A stretch of DNA of 64,000 nt from Parcubacteria group bacterium Gr01-1014_13 (GCA_007376295.1 VMGB01000001.1:431345-495344); one strand, 5' to 3'. Shown: positions 49,847-59,077, counted from the first letter of the stretch. The notes: generated by a model from the letters alone, not told the origin. A program made the numbers and translations.

Positions 49847-50332
49847 TTATACAAACACAGCTTTTAATTTCCGGCGGCGGGTCTTGTAATCTGGTATTGT
49901 TTTGGACACCAGGGTCCAAAATTTAGACGAATGATTGAGTTCTTTTAGATGACAGAGTTCGTGAGCTATGATATATTCAGCCAATTCCACAGGTAGATGA
50001 ATGATTTTATAATTAAAATTAAGATTGCCTTTTTTTGAACAACTACCCCAACGGCTTTTATGATTTTTAATAGAAATTCGATTGAAAGAAAAATTATATA
50101 CCTGATTTATCTGATTTATTTTTTCTTTTACCAAAATTCGCGCTTCGTGTTTTAATTTTCGGTATTCTACAACTCCGCCTCGCTTAGCAATAACAAGACC
50201 ACTTCTACCGATTTTTTTAAAGTAAGCAATTTTTTTTAATATCCAGCCAGCTTTATCGGCTAAAAATTTTTCCACTTTATTTTGTGAAAAAAAATACGGC
50301 GCGGTTACCACCACACTAGCATCGCAACGCAC
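49847..50332 (-). CDS. YgjP-like M48 metallopeptidase
   Basis: 161 aa from a GTG start (50332), but the family N-terminus seems to continue upstream in frame (Leu-Thr-Arg-Ser-Ala-Arg-Ala-Arg-Arg-Leu-Arg-Ile-Thr before it) with no ATG, GTG or TTG before the stop at 50407-50405. The catalytic HELCHLKELNH (HExxH plus a third ligand) and KSRWGSCSKKGNLNFN are the YgjP/DUF45 hallmarks. Function of the family is unclear; likely a zinc peptidase. A non-standard start codon or a start error is possible. Confidence 0.85.
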   Translation of the reverse strand: MRCDASVVVTAPYFFSQNKVEKFLADKAGWILKKIAYFKKIGRSGLVIAKRGGVVEYRKLKHEARILVKEKINQINQVYNFSFNRISIKNHKSRWGSCSKKGNLNFNYKIIHLPVELAEYIIAHELCHLKELNHSSKFWTLVSKTIPDYKTRRRKLKAVFV

Positions 50333-50404
50333 TGTAATGCGTAAACGTCTGGCACGGGCGCTACGAGTGAGAGTATAAGAAAGATTATTTATATAATATA
50401 AAAA

Positions 50405-51268
50405 TTAAAGCAAAACTCCGTCTCTATTTTCTTCTTTAGTACTTCCGAGAATATAAACATCATACTTATATCCATCCACACCAATATATTCGGCTTGTTT
50501 GTTTAGAATCGCTTCCATAGGTCGGCAGGAACTACAACCATCACCTTGTGGACACTTAAATCTTTGCAACTGACGCGCCAATTTTACTTGTCTGGCCGCA
50601 TCCAAAATATTTTTACGCGCAGATTCGAGATCAGGCAATTCTTTTGGCGTCAATTTATCGCTACTGTCTAAATACCAATAACTCGCTTTGCTTACTTTGT
50701 ACTTTTGGCAATGTTGCACTAGTAAATGATAAATTGGTAACTGCAAAGAATCCGGGTCTTCCTCAGCCCGGCCGGTTTTGAAATCTATAATATGTACGCT
50801 GTCTGTATCGGGCAAATATTCCAGCCAGTCTACTTTTCCACATAAAATAATATTATCTTCTTCAGACAACCAAAATTGGGGCAAATCCATCTGAATTTTT
50901 ACCGCCAATCCCGAAAGTGGCGCCGAATTATTCATTACCCGGCGCAACATATCTTGACCACGGGTTTTGTACTTATGCTCTGAATCCGAACTGGTAAAAC
51001 CGCCGTTCTTTCCGGATACTTTGGCCCAGGCTTTTTCAAACTTAGCAATAAGCGATTCGGCAAAACGGGAGTGTTTGGGTAATACAGATAAAGATTCCAA
51101 AACTTCATGCACAACCGATCCCAGAGACAGAGCTGGACCGACTAATTTTATTTTGTGATTTGTTTTTGGATCTTTGTAAACATTTTTTAGATAATACGCA
51201 CGCGGACAACGCAAAAAATCGCTGATAGAGGTATGTGATACCCAGGTGGCTGTATATTTATCTGGCAT
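50405..51268 (-). CDS. RecB-family PD-(D/E)XK nuclease with Cys cluster
   Basis: 287 aa. PF12705-like: SISDFLRCPRAYYLKNVY at the start, GSVVHEVLESL, VDWLEYL and VHIIDFKTGRAEEDPDSLQLPIYHL (catalytic Asp, Lys and Gln). The early Cys in LRCPRAYY plus three in CPQGDGCSSC near the end are the four ligands of the iron-sulfur cluster seen in AddB and Cas4 nucleases. No cas genes are nearby. Probably DNA repair or recombination. Adjacent to the YgjP-like gene. Confidence 0.85.
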   Translation of the reverse strand: MPDKYTATWVSHTSISDFLRCPRAYYLKNVYKDPKTNHKIKLVGPALSLGSVVHEVLESLSVLPKHSRFAESLIAKFEKAWAKVSGKNGGFTSSDSEHKYKTRGQDMLRRVMNNSAPLSGLAVKIQMDLPQFWLSEEDNIILCGKVDWLEYLPDTDSVHIIDFKTGRAEEDPDSLQLPIYHLLVQHCQKYKVSKASYWYLDSSDKLTPKELPDLESARKNILDAARQVKLARQLQRFKCPQGDGCSSCRPMEAILNKQAEYIGVDGYKYDVYILGSTKEENRDGVLL

Positions 51269-51276
51269 ATTAAAAT

Positions 51277-51453
51277 TTATTCCACGTCATCCATGGCTTT
51301 AGACACCGCGTCTTCTTCGTCGTAACCTTCGCCTTCTAATTTTTCTACTTTATGCGCCTGTTTCTCGCTCAAATCGAATTCATCCATCAATTCGTGTATG
51401 CCTTCTTCCTCCAAATCTTCTTTTTTTTCGTCTAATTGATCTTCGTCTGGCAT
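51277..51453 (-). CDS. Small acidic protein
   Basis: 58 aa from ATG 51453 (19 codons inside a longer frame whose extra part looks unnatural). Almost only Asp, Glu, Leu and Lys, pI very low, helical. Its end GYDEEDAVSKAMDDV resembles a UBA-like helix pair, but this is weak. It lies 8 bp before the RecB-like nuclease and may be its partner. Confidence 0.5.
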   Translation of the reverse strand: MPDEDQLDEKKEDLEEEGIHELMDEFDLSEKQAHKVEKLEGEGYDEEDAVSKAMDDVE

Positions 51454-51535
51454 ATTTTTAAAGTTAGGAATAAGGAGTAGGGATACTCTCTTAAATTCTA
51501 CCCTAACCAAAAATTTATGACAAGAAAAAAGTCAA

Positions 51536-52501
51536 TTACTTATCCCACTTAAAACCATTGCCATAACTACCCCACTCAGCTGTTTTTTCAAACTGAGGTT
51601 TGCGCAGTTCCAAAAAATTAATTATGCCCTGCGGGGATAGGTCATATCCGGAAACGGAAAAATCTATCGCCTCATTTGAGCCTGGCCGAGTTACTGAAAC
51701 CATAACTGGATCTTTTTTACCAATAGCATAGGCCAACTTTACCAATACTTCTCCGCCAACTTTTTTCACTGCATCTACGGCAATTTTGCGTGCCATATAA
51801 GCAGCGCTGCGGTCTACTTTGGTGCCATCTTTACCAGAATAAGCTCCGCCGCCCACAGGGATTTGCGGACCATAGGCATCACAAATAATTTTTCTACCAG
51901 TTAAGCCTGTGTCCGCATCAAATCCGCCAATGTCCCAATCCCCGGCCGGATTTGCATAAATAGATAATTCGGAAGCTACGTCTTTTCCTTTAAACCAATC
52001 GAAAATTATATCGCGTAATTCTGATGATTTTGCTTTGTGAAAACTGGCAACCACACTACAAATTTTTCCATCACGCAAAGTTACTTGTGTTTTTCCATCG
52101 TTAGGAAATTTTGCATAAATTAATTTATTTAGATTCCGCGCCAGATATAATTCTTGCGGAACAAATTCTTCATTTGTATCACAAGCATAGCCAACCATAA
52201 TTCCCTGATCACCGGCACCCCCAACATCCACACCCTGCGCTATTTCCGAACTTTGCTGAACAATGTTTGTATTCACTTGATACTTTTCGCCAGCCACACG
52301 CTTGGCTATCTGCGCGGCATCTATATTCGCGTTAGTGGTAAGCTCGCCAGTAAGAGTAATAAGTCCGTGCCCGCCCATACTTTCCATAGCCACCCGGCTA
52401 TGCGGATCCTGTTCAAGACAAGCGTCTAATATCGCATCGGAAATGCGATCACAAATTTTGTCCGGATGACATGGCGAAACTGATTCAGCTGTTTTTAACA
52501 T
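51536..52501 (-). CDS. metK: S-adenosylmethionine synthetase, short form
   Basis: 321 aa (usual ~380-400). It makes SAM from methionine and ATP. Motifs present: ESVSPCHPDKICDRISDAI, GGAGDQGIMVGYA, TGRKIICDAYG, GGGAYSGKDGTKVDRSAAY. The shortening seems to be in the middle and N-terminal domains rather than at the ends, since both the first motif and the C-terminal FEKTAEWGSYG are kept. Under control of the SAM-I riboswitch and terminator just upstream, so SAM represses its own synthesis. Confidence 0.93.
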   Translation of the reverse strand: MLKTAESVSPCHPDKICDRISDAILDACLEQDPHSRVAMESMGGHGLITLTGELTTNANIDAAQIAKRVAGEKYQVNTNIVQQSSEIAQGVDVGGAGDQGIMVGYACDTNEEFVPQELYLARNLNKLIYAKFPNDGKTQVTLRDGKICSVVASFHKAKSSELRDIIFDWFKGKDVASELSIYANPAGDWDIGGFDADTGLTGRKIICDAYGPQIPVGGGAYSGKDGTKVDRSAAYMARKIAVDAVKKVGGEVLVKLAYAIGKKDPVMVSVTRPGSNEAIDFSVSGYDLSPQGIINFLELRKPQFEKTAEWGSYGNGFKWDK

Positions 52502-52522
52502 ATATTTATTTAGTTATATTAA

Positions 52523-52548
52523 TAAAAAAACTTTCCTTGTTAGGAAAG
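52523..52548 (-). terminator. Riboswitch terminator before metK
   Basis: CTTTCC/GGAAAG stem with a 6-nt loop (52531-52548), then TTTTTTT on the minus strand, placed directly after the SAM-I aptamer. Confidence 0.85.
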
Positions 52549-52556
52549 AAATTCGA

Positions 52557-52656
52557 CCTTTATCTTTCCCCGCTGGGGCTAGATTTGGCACCTTACCATT
52601 ATGGCAGGTTGTCGGCAGGTCATAGGGCTAGGTCCCTCGCTGCGCTCTTGATAGCT
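52557..52656 (-). promoter_or_regulatory. SAM-I (S-box) riboswitch
   Basis: On the minus strand the aptamer shows TATCAAGAG, GAGGGACCTAGCCCTATGA, GCCGACAACCTGCC, AAGGTGCCAA and the closing GATAAAGG, all conserved S-box blocks in the right order. With SAM bound, the downstream terminator forms and metK is off. Confidence 0.93.
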
Positions 52657-52658
52657 AA

Positions 52659-52686
52659 ATCATACCAGTTATTTTTTGATAATCAA
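52659..52686 (-). promoter_or_regulatory. metK promoter
   Basis: TTGATT (52686-52681), 16 bp, TATGAT (52664-52659), just before the riboswitch. Confidence 0.65.
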
Positions 52687-52707
52687 AAGATAGCTGTGGA
52701 TAACTTC

Positions 52708-54456
52708 TTATAGCTTGTCTTCTATACGTTGGATCTGTTTTCTTATTGTTTTTTCAACGCTATCCAAATCACTGCGCATCTGTTTCATTATTTTTTCTTC
52801 CTCTATAGTTAGCTCGCGTTTTGTTTTAACTTTTTCCAAAAATAAAATACGTTTGCGCACACTTTCTCTAAGGCCATCAAAGGCTTTATGCACGTCATCC
52901 TCCGCGCCTTTTATGGTTTGGCGTAATTTCCTTCTAAAATCATGGAACTTGTGCCATAGATGCAAAACTAAAAATGCTATAGCAAATAATACTAACAAGA
53001 GTATAAATAACGGAGAAAGAAAATTAACGATATAGGAAATCAATAAACTTAACCAAGCCGCTTTTACCTTAAATTTTATAGGATCGGAAGGCTTGCTTTT
53101 GTCCCCCTGTTCATTAGTTACCGTTCCCGAAATTTCATAATCGCCTTTTGACAACGAATCCGGCCAGACTAAATTAAAGAAGCCAAACCCGTTGCTTTTT
53201 GTTGATTGTTTAGCAATTGTATTATTTATTGTATCTTTCAAAAAAATCTCTACAAAAGAATTCGGATAAGTCTCACCGCTTATGTGTAATAATTCTTGTT
53301 CGTTAAAATCTTTGATTTTGTCAATTTTAGGAGGTTCAAGCGTGGTAACTGTAAATTCAGCGGTCGCTTCGGAATAATTTCCAGCATTGTCGTATGCTTT
53401 TACTAACAATAAATGTTTACCTGGCTCATTACTTTGTAAAATATAAGGATTGGATGAAGAAATTGCCTCGCGATCCACTTTGGCTGGCGCAGAATTATCA
53501 ATTATCACTTCATAATAAGCTAGACCTGAAAGATCATCCTTCGCTTCAAAATAGACTTTTGTTTTTGGGTCATCGGGCAAAGCCGGCAAGAAACTTATTT
53601 TGGGCCGGCTTGGCGCCACCGTATCTATTTGAAATTTGAAATGAGCAATATTCCCCCAGCCAGCTGAATTTTTAAAACGAATATGAAAATACTTAGCACC
53701 GTCTTCAATGTTGCTATAAGCTCGGGAACTTGCCAAAGGATCGGCCACCGTCCCCGGATTACTGACAGAACTGGCGGTAACCAGGTAACTTATGGCCGTA
53801 ACTCCACCTGGCAGTGTCCACTCAAATTTTGGATTGCTATCCGCGTACCATTTACTTGCATCCAGATGCGTAGACGACCAAACTTTTGGCGAGGCCGGCC
53901 CAGCAGCGCCGCCTGTCGGTTCAGGAGCCTGGGCTTGGCCAGTATCATTGAAAATAAAATCAGCCGCGCCCGCGCTCGATAAAATATTTGTGCCTTGGCC
54001 ATCATTGGCTAGCACCGAGCCATCGGAAAAAGAAAGATGCGCTTCGCCGGCGCTTTTAATTTTAAAATTAAGCGTAATAATTTTGCCGTTTGAGCCTGTA
54101 TATCCCGGATTGGGAACCACGCCTTCAAAGCGAGCCGTGCCATTTGCGCTGGAAAAAGAAGGCTCCTGTACCCATAAACTAATTATGGATCCTGATTTTG
54201 ATAGAGAAACAAGTTGCAATTTATCTTGCGGGAAATTAACCGTAGCCTGAAAAGCGTTGGCGCTTTCTTGGGTGGAAACATTCACACTCACGGAAAAAGA
54301 TTTTCCAACAGTATATTCTCCGACTCTGGGCACAAAATATAGGGTGGCAGCCTTAGCATTACCTATATTAAAAAAAACACTAACCAAAAAAGATAAGGTT
54401 AGCATCAGCAATACCTTTGAAACAACTACAAATTTTAATCCCCTCTTTTCCTCCAT
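52708..54456 (-). CDS. Membrane-anchored cohesin-domain protein with cytoplasmic coiled coil
   Basis: 582 aa. Signal peptide ~12-37; cohesin domain ~38-165 (FSVSVNVSTQESANAFQATV, SWFxG-like GYTGSNGKIITLNF); Ig-like and Ser/Pro regions; a domain on binding of structured repeats (~370-460); one membrane helix ~480-502; then a charged cytoplasmic coiled coil to the end (HDFRRKLRQT...IRKQIQRIEDKL). Cohesins bind dockerins; a dockerin protein is encoded two genes upstream. The protein spans the envelope from surface to cytoplasm. Confidence 0.8.
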   Translation of the reverse strand: MEEKRGLKFVVVSKVLLMLTLSFLVSVFFNIGNAKAATLYFVPRVGEYTVGKSFSVSVNVSTQESANAFQATVNFPQDKLQLVSLSKSGSIISLWVQEPSFSSANGTARFEGVVPNPGYTGSNGKIITLNFKIKSAGEAHLSFSDGSVLANDGQGTNILSSAGAADFIFNDTGQAQAPEPTGGAAGPASPKVWSSTHLDASKWYADSNPKFEWTLPGGVTAISYLVTASSVSNPGTVADPLASSRAYSNIEDGAKYFHIRFKNSAGWGNIAHFKFQIDTVAPSRPKISFLPALPDDPKTKVYFEAKDDLSGLAYYEVIIDNSAPAKVDREAISSSNPYILQSNEPGKHLLLVKAYDNAGNYSEATAEFTVTTLEPPKIDKIKDFNEQELLHISGETYPNSFVEIFLKDTINNTIAKQSTKSNGFGFFNLVWPDSLSKGDYEISGTVTNEQGDKSKPSDPIKFKVKAAWLSLLISYIVNFLSPLFILLLVLFAIAFLVLHLWHKFHDFRRKLRQTIKGAEDDVHKAFDGLRESVRKRILFLEKVKTKRELTIEEEKIMKQMRSDLDSVEKTIRKQIQRIEDKL

Positions 54457-55334
54457 AACTTTTGGCTTAAACTGCCCAAAATTACAATTATCAATAATAT
54501 TATACCATAAATCAACAATTTATTATATGAAGCTGATTTTGGACTCACGATCGCTATAGTTAAGTTACCAGCTTTATCAACCGCTTTTATGTAAACATAA
54601 CTTTGCAATGATTGATCCTGCAAAATATAAGGGCTAGTAGCTGTTTGCCAACGGTTGCCCGGTTTATGATTTTTGTCTTCTTGCACTTCGTAGTGATCTA
54701 TACCAGATTGTTTATCTTGGGCGACAAAAACCACAAACCACTTTCCTCCTTCTATATTATTGTCCCGGGCGATTTCCGGCACAAATGATTCGGGCGGAGT
54801 TTTGTCGGTTATACTAAAATCTTCCTGTTTTTCGCCATCGTTTGCACCAACTGATAAAACAAATGTGGGCGAAGATAATTTCGCCGCCGTCCCTTGGCCA
54901 TCATTGAGCAACGCTTGTCCATCAACAAGATTAAGATTGATTTTTCCCGGTTTTAAAGAACGAAATATTAAAGAAAATAACAACCCGTTTGAACCTTTAT
55001 AACCACCGGGCGTTATGCCGGAAAATGCAATCTCACCCTTGCTTTTTAGCGCTGGTCTGTCCACCCAAAAATTAACGATTGAATTTCCGTCTCTTATTTC
55101 TTTTAGTTCCAATAGATCACTAGAAAAAATAATTTTACCGGCCACGGCATTAATATTCTGCTCCTCTGTGTTAATAAAAAAATCGGCTTTAAACAATTCC
55201 CCCACAACTGGTTTCTGATTTGAGGAAATAAAAAACATTTCGGCCGCTTGCCCAGCTGTGGGCAGGGCTAAACTAAGACAAAACAAAAATACTACCAAAA
55301 TACGTGTGTTATAGTTTTTTAAAATTTTACTCAT
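54435..55334 (-). CDS. Membrane-anchored single-cohesin protein
   Basis: 299 aa. Signal peptide ~10-30, cohesin domain ~32-160 (FKADFFINTEEQNINAVAG, GGYKGSNGLLFSLIF), an Ig-like segment with ARDNNIEGGKWFVVFVAQDK, and a C-terminal membrane helix (~275-295). Overlaps the next gene by 22 bp. Its cohesin differs from that of the 582-aa protein, so the two may hold different or competing ligands. A surface receptor for the dockerin protein is the simplest reading. Confidence 0.8.
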   Translation of the reverse strand: MSKILKNYNTRILVVFLFCLSLALPTAGQAAEMFFISSNQKPVVGELFKADFFINTEEQNINAVAGKIIFSSDLLELKEIRDGNSIVNFWVDRPALKSKGEIAFSGITPGGYKGSNGLLFSLIFRSLKPGKINLNLVDGQALLNDGQGTAAKLSSPTFVLSVGANDGEKQEDFSITDKTPPESFVPEIARDNNIEGGKWFVVFVAQDKQSGIDHYEVQEDKNHKPGNRWQTATSPYILQDQSLQSYVYIKAVDKAGNLTIAIVSPKSASYNKLLIYGIILLIIVILGSLSQKLWRKRGD

Positions 55335-55344
55335 AAATACAAAG

Positions 55345-56700
55345 TTAGCCTGTCCAATAATAAGCCATCATACTAAAATCTATCAAATCAACTTTCCCAT
55401 CTTTGTTTAAATCAACTGTATTTTTAGCTGTTTCAGATAAGGGTCTTTTATACCAATAGGCTAAAATTGAAAAATCAATAAGGTTTACCTTGCCATCACC
55501 ATTGACATCGTTCTTAATTTCTTTTTCGACAGGTGATTTGGTAATACTTTTAGTACCAACCGAAAAACCAACAGACTTGCTGTATGAACTTATCTCTCCG
55601 CTTATGGCAGACTTTGATTTTGCCAAATGCGAACCCAAATCAAGCGGACTGGTGTCTAGATTATATAAATAAGCGCCGCTCGCATCAGTATTAGTTTTGG
55701 CAAAAATTTCATTTTCGGAATTTACTTGAATAATAATATCTGAACTGGGCGCGCTTTGGCCAAAGATGGCAATATTATCCCCTCTTTTTACTTCGCTTTT
55801 ATCTACATCTATAGTAGGCGCAAGAAAAATACCGCTTACATTGGTGATGGCTCCGGTTGTAATACTAACCGGAAAACTAAGCAAACTGGAACGATTTCCT
55901 TTGCTATCTTCACTATATAAAGAAAAAATATAATTTCCGGCAGAAATAGACGATAAAGATATTTGAAATTTAGCGTCCGCTCCCGCTGTGGTAGCAGCCG
56001 CTATCTGCGCATCTTTTAAAAGAGTGACCGTACTCTTAGGGTAAGCACGACCGGAAAAAATTACCGTTGTTTGAACCGGTACTGGACCAGGTGTTCCTCC
56101 CCCGCCCCCTCCGCCACCGCCTCCACCTCCACCACCCCCGCCTCCAGCAGGAGCTGCTGCTGGCGTAGCAGAAGTTTGAGTAGAAGTAACTACTGGATCA
56201 CCTAAAAAATCCAAAGCTCTAACCACAAAATAATAGGTAGTGCCATTGGTTAATCCCGTACGTGTTGATGCCAACACATTGCCAACATTAGTAAAGGAGT
56301 ACGGCCCACCTGAATTTGTGGATTGGCCTACCGAATAACTGTTTACGTTAAACCCCAGCTCTCCTACTGCCGAACTCCAAGTTAAAGATACTTGAGCATC
56401 GCTGGCCGTAGCCGATATAACAGGGGTAGACACAAAAGGAAAATAAAAAAATCCGGCATGGCTGGCAAAGGCGCTACTGGAACTTTCGCCGATTATAACC
56501 TGTCCGGCGCCGCTAAATAATTGAAAATTGGTGGAAGTTGATTTTCCACCTCCCATAGTAACCACCGGATTAGAAGCTACGAAATTAGTAGAGCTAAATT
56601 CTTGAGCAAAAACAACGGTCGCTGTTAGCGAACTTAAAAAAACTAAAAATACTAGCAGTTGTTTTTTTGCCATACTAGTTGGCATGACAGCTCTACCCAA
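55345..56700 (-). CDS. Secreted fibronectin-type protein with C-terminal type I dockerin
   Basis: 451 aa. Signal peptide ~10-33; a Ser/Thr-rich beta part; FN3 domain ~95-180; a run of ~17 Gly (~187-204); a second beta domain; then a dockerin at ~398-451 with two calcium-binding loops (DVNGDGKVNLIDFSI and DLNKDGKVDLIDFSM) separated by the usual linker. Dockerin halves pair with cohesins. The two cohesin genes directly downstream give a ready-made partner set. No catalytic domain, so scaffolding or adhesion rather than digestion. Confidence 0.85.
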   Translation of the reverse strand: MGRAVMPTSMAKKQLLVFLVFLSSLTATVVFAQEFSSTNFVASNPVVTMGGGKSTSTNFQLFSGAGQVIIGESSSSAFASHAGFFYFPFVSTPVISATASDAQVSLTWSSAVGELGFNVNSYSVGQSTNSGGPYSFTNVGNVLASTRTGLTNGTTYYFVVRALDFLGDPVVTSTQTSATPAAAPAGGGGGGGGGGGGGGGGGTPGPVPVQTTVIFSGRAYPKSTVTLLKDAQIAAATTAGADAKFQISLSSISAGNYIFSLYSEDSKGNRSSLLSFPVSITTGAITNVSGIFLAPTIDVDKSEVKRGDNIAIFGQSAPSSDIIIQVNSENEIFAKTNTDASGAYLYNLDTSPLDLGSHLAKSKSAISGEISSYSKSVGFSVGTKSITKSPVEKEIKNDVNGDGKVNLIDFSILAYWYKRPLSETAKNTVDLNKDGKVDLIDFSMMAYYWTG

Positions 56701-56702
56701 AA

Positions 56703-57119
56703 TTATTCATTCTCGGTTGTCTTTGGAGCTGGAGCAGGGGCTGCGCTCGCATTTGGATTACCTATAACCAAAGGCGCTATCTCAATAATTTTGTTTTCGC
56801 TAGGGCGATACATTATCGCTTTCAGCGCTCCGGTATATATTAGGACTTTATCACCGGCGGCAGCTCTGGCAAAAAATGCCTGCTGGCCCTTTAATTTTTC
56901 AGGATCAGTTACCGTGGCGATAGTTGGCGCTTCACCCTCTGGTAAAAGCACTAATTTTCCAACAGCGTCGATTATTTTTTGATTTTCTTCCTGGCTTATT
57001 TTTTGGGGATTAACCTTAAGTTCTTTTACTTTATTATAATACATCAAACTTGTGGCGCCTAAACCGACCACCAAAACCCCCAAAACAACTAAAAGCACTT
57101 TTAAATTATCTGTTTTCAT
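56703..57119 (-). CDS. Small membrane-anchored protein
   Basis: 138 aa. N-terminal membrane helix (~8-27), an external part with helix KVNPQKISQEENQKIIDAVG and a strand region DKVLIYTGALKAIMYRPSENKI, ending in an Ala/Pro-rich tail. Not recognised. 2 bp before the dockerin gene, so coexpressed with the surface set. Confidence 0.6.
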   Translation of the reverse strand: MKTDNLKVLLVVLGVLVVGLGATSLMYYNKVKELKVNPQKISQEENQKIIDAVGKLVLLPEGEAPTIATVTDPEKLKGQQAFFARAAAGDKVLIYTGALKAIMYRPSENKIIEIAPLVIGNPNASAAPAPAPKTTENE

Positions 57120-57206
57120 GTTAACTGTTGTTAGATTGTATAAAAAAATTTACAACGACCTTTATTAAATTATAGCACAATTGCTAAAGATGAGTAAAGA
57201 AAGGGA

Positions 57207-58196
57207 TTACTTCTCTTCATCAACCACCTCATATACCTTCTTGGATACCTGCGCTATAAACGAAGCTAGCTTGTCAAAATCATTACCGCGAGTCATAACG
57301 CACAAAAGATACGGCTTGTCCGGATAATAAACAATGCCACAATCGTGAAGCTGTTTAGCGTCATCAACCTGCCGTTCACCAAATTTATGGGCGACTTTAA
57401 TTGAGGATGGTACGCCCGCCACTAGCCCTTTATTAAACTGAGTTTCCGACAAAAGACGTAGTGCTTTTTCGGAATATTCTTTATTTAAGAAAGTGCTGTT
57501 ATACAAAATTCTAAAAAAGGAACCGTAAGTTCTGGCCGAAATAGCATAGTTTGCTTGGTCTGGTGGCGCGACTCCCAAATCGGAATAACTTGCTGTTAAA
57601 GTACTAGTGTCAATAGCGTAATTCAAAACGTATGTGGCATTATTATCAGAATACCTAATCATATAAGATAAGGCTTCACTTACTGAATATGTCTTATTGT
57701 TTTCCAACTCATTTTCGGCTTTAAAATGCTCTTTATTTAATGATTCTCCCTGCCACGTAAATTGCTTACTTAAAAAAGACGGATCACCCATAGCTTGCTT
57801 AAAGACATTCATCATTAGTGGCACTTTTAAAAGGCTGGCTGGTAGAAAACCATCTTTTTCTTTTATACCAAACCATGGGCCATTGTTTAGATCACGAAAA
57901 TATACAGCCGCGTCATCAACCCCTTTTATTTTTTGTTTATCAATAAAATCAACAACTTTTTGCCTCATGTCACTAATGGTTTTATTTGGTATGTTGTTCA
58001 ATTCGCCGCAATCCAGCAAAGGATTGATAAAATTCCATTTTTGCGCTTGGCTATTTTCACGTCCATTACTCGCTGATTCTGCCAGCACTGGAGTGGGTAA
58101 TTTTTTAGACGCCAACTTGCCAAAAAGAAAACCAATTAAAAAAACTGCCAAGAACAGCAAGCTTATATTAAAATATTTTATCCTTTTTCTATCCAT
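57207..58196 (-). CDS. Class A beta-lactamase-like serine hydrolase
   Basis: 329 aa, membrane-anchored (helix ~10-30). The fold motifs are present: nucleophile SxxK as PASLLKVPLMM, YSDNNATY (SDN) and HKFGE in place of KTG. Family PF13354 includes beta-lactamases and related surface hydrolases without antibiotic activity. The altered KTG (KFG) argues against a strong lactamase. Alone on the minus strand, upstream of the dockerin set. A hairpin (AAATATCCCC/GGGGATATTT, 58238-58273) lies in its leader. Confidence 0.75.
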   Translation of the reverse strand: MDRKRIKYFNISLLFLAVFLIGFLFGKLASKKLPTPVLAESASNGRENSQAQKWNFINPLLDCGELNNIPNKTISDMRQKVVDFIDKQKIKGVDDAAVYFRDLNNGPWFGIKEKDGFLPASLLKVPLMMNVFKQAMGDPSFLSKQFTWQGESLNKEHFKAENELENNKTYSVSEALSYMIRYSDNNATYVLNYAIDTSTLTASYSDLGVAPPDQANYAISARTYGSFFRILYNSTFLNKEYSEKALRLLSETQFNKGLVAGVPSSIKVAHKFGERQVDDAKQLHDCGIVYYPDKPYLLCVMTRGNDFDKLASFIAQVSKKVYEVVDEEK

Positions 58197-58237
58197 AATC
58201 GCCCATTTGTTAACTTGAATTTCTAAAGCTTAACATA

Positions 58238-58273
58238 AAATATCCCCGGCCGCAAATTTTATTGGGGATATTT
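58238..58273. repeat. 10-bp inverted repeat in the divergent gap
   Basis: AAATATCCCC (58238-58247) and GGGGATATTT (58264-58273) with a 16-nt loop, 42 bp upstream of the hydrolase start. It could act in its mRNA leader. The rest of the 58197-58480 gap is AT-rich with no clear feature. Confidence 0.5.
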
Positions 58274-58480
58274 AACTATAAAAATTTAAAGTTTTCAATG
58301 CCAAATCGAAAGGTTTAAATACTAATAAATCTCCTCGAGCCTTTTAATAAGGTGCTGTTTGGTTAGTTATAAGCAATTATGTTACTATACAGCAACGCTT
58401 AATTACTAAGTTAGCGCACTATATGTAATACGATACATTATAAAATTTAAAAGTACTTAATTATCAAATATAAATTAATT

Positions 58481-59062
58481 ATGAAAAAAATTATTTTAGC
58501 GGTTTCGGTAATGGCAATATTACTGAGTGTAGGCTCGGTTATAGCAAAGGGGCCCGGCTCTGGCGCAAACAACAAAGCACTTAAACTAATAGATGCAAGT
58601 GACCGTGATTTGGGATATTTAGTATCGTTAGTATCAGAAGGAACAACTTACTACTCCGGAAAGCGGGATGCAAGTTTTTATACATCGTACAATCCAGATT
58701 TAGATGTCTTCTTAACATGGCGACCTTCAGATGGTAGTTTAGTGAACGGTGTTTCGGTGAACAATATATACTATTCGCAACCAAATTGTACTGGTGAGGC
58801 ATACCATATCGTACAATTTGAAGGCCCTGAGAAGCCTGATTGCAATACTCCAATAACACTTTTTGGTGCTAACCTTTGGTATAGAATGGACACATGTAAA
58901 TTAGTGTCAACAACAATAAATTCAAGTATTTCTGGTGGTGAACCTGATGGCGTGTGTAGCAGCTTTCCTACCACAACATTTAACGATGCGTATCTTGTGG
59001 ACTCCTTTGACAATAGTTTCTTAGACCCGGTAGCACTTCCTTTGAAAGTTGTTGAAAAATAA
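58481..59062 (+). CDS. Secreted protein of unknown function
   Basis: 193 aa. Clear signal peptide (KIILAVSVMAILLSVGSVIA). The mature part is beta-rich with four Cys in CTGEAYHIVQFE...PDCNTP, MDTCKLV and GVCSSF, probably two disulfides. No family recognised. Followed by its own terminator. Alone on the plus strand between two minus-strand surface genes. Confidence 0.7.
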   Translation: MKKIILAVSVMAILLSVGSVIAKGPGSGANNKALKLIDASDRDLGYLVSLVSEGTTYYSGKRDASFYTSYNPDLDVFLTWRPSDGSLVNGVSVNNIYYSQPNCTGEAYHIVQFEGPEKPDCNTPITLFGANLWYRMDTCKLVSTTINSSISGGEPDGVCSSFPTTTFNDAYLVDSFDNSFLDPVALPLKVVEK

Positions 59063-59077
59063 TTTTACAATAAAACT

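Noticed and set aside
50405..51268. Cas4 of a CRISPR system
   Set aside because: The Cys cluster fits, but no other cas gene or repeat array is in the window; a general RecB-family nuclease is more likely.
57207..58196. Antibiotic-resistance beta-lactamase
   Set aside because: KTG is replaced by KFG, and the protein is membrane-anchored beside surface genes; related hydrolases without lactamase activity are common.
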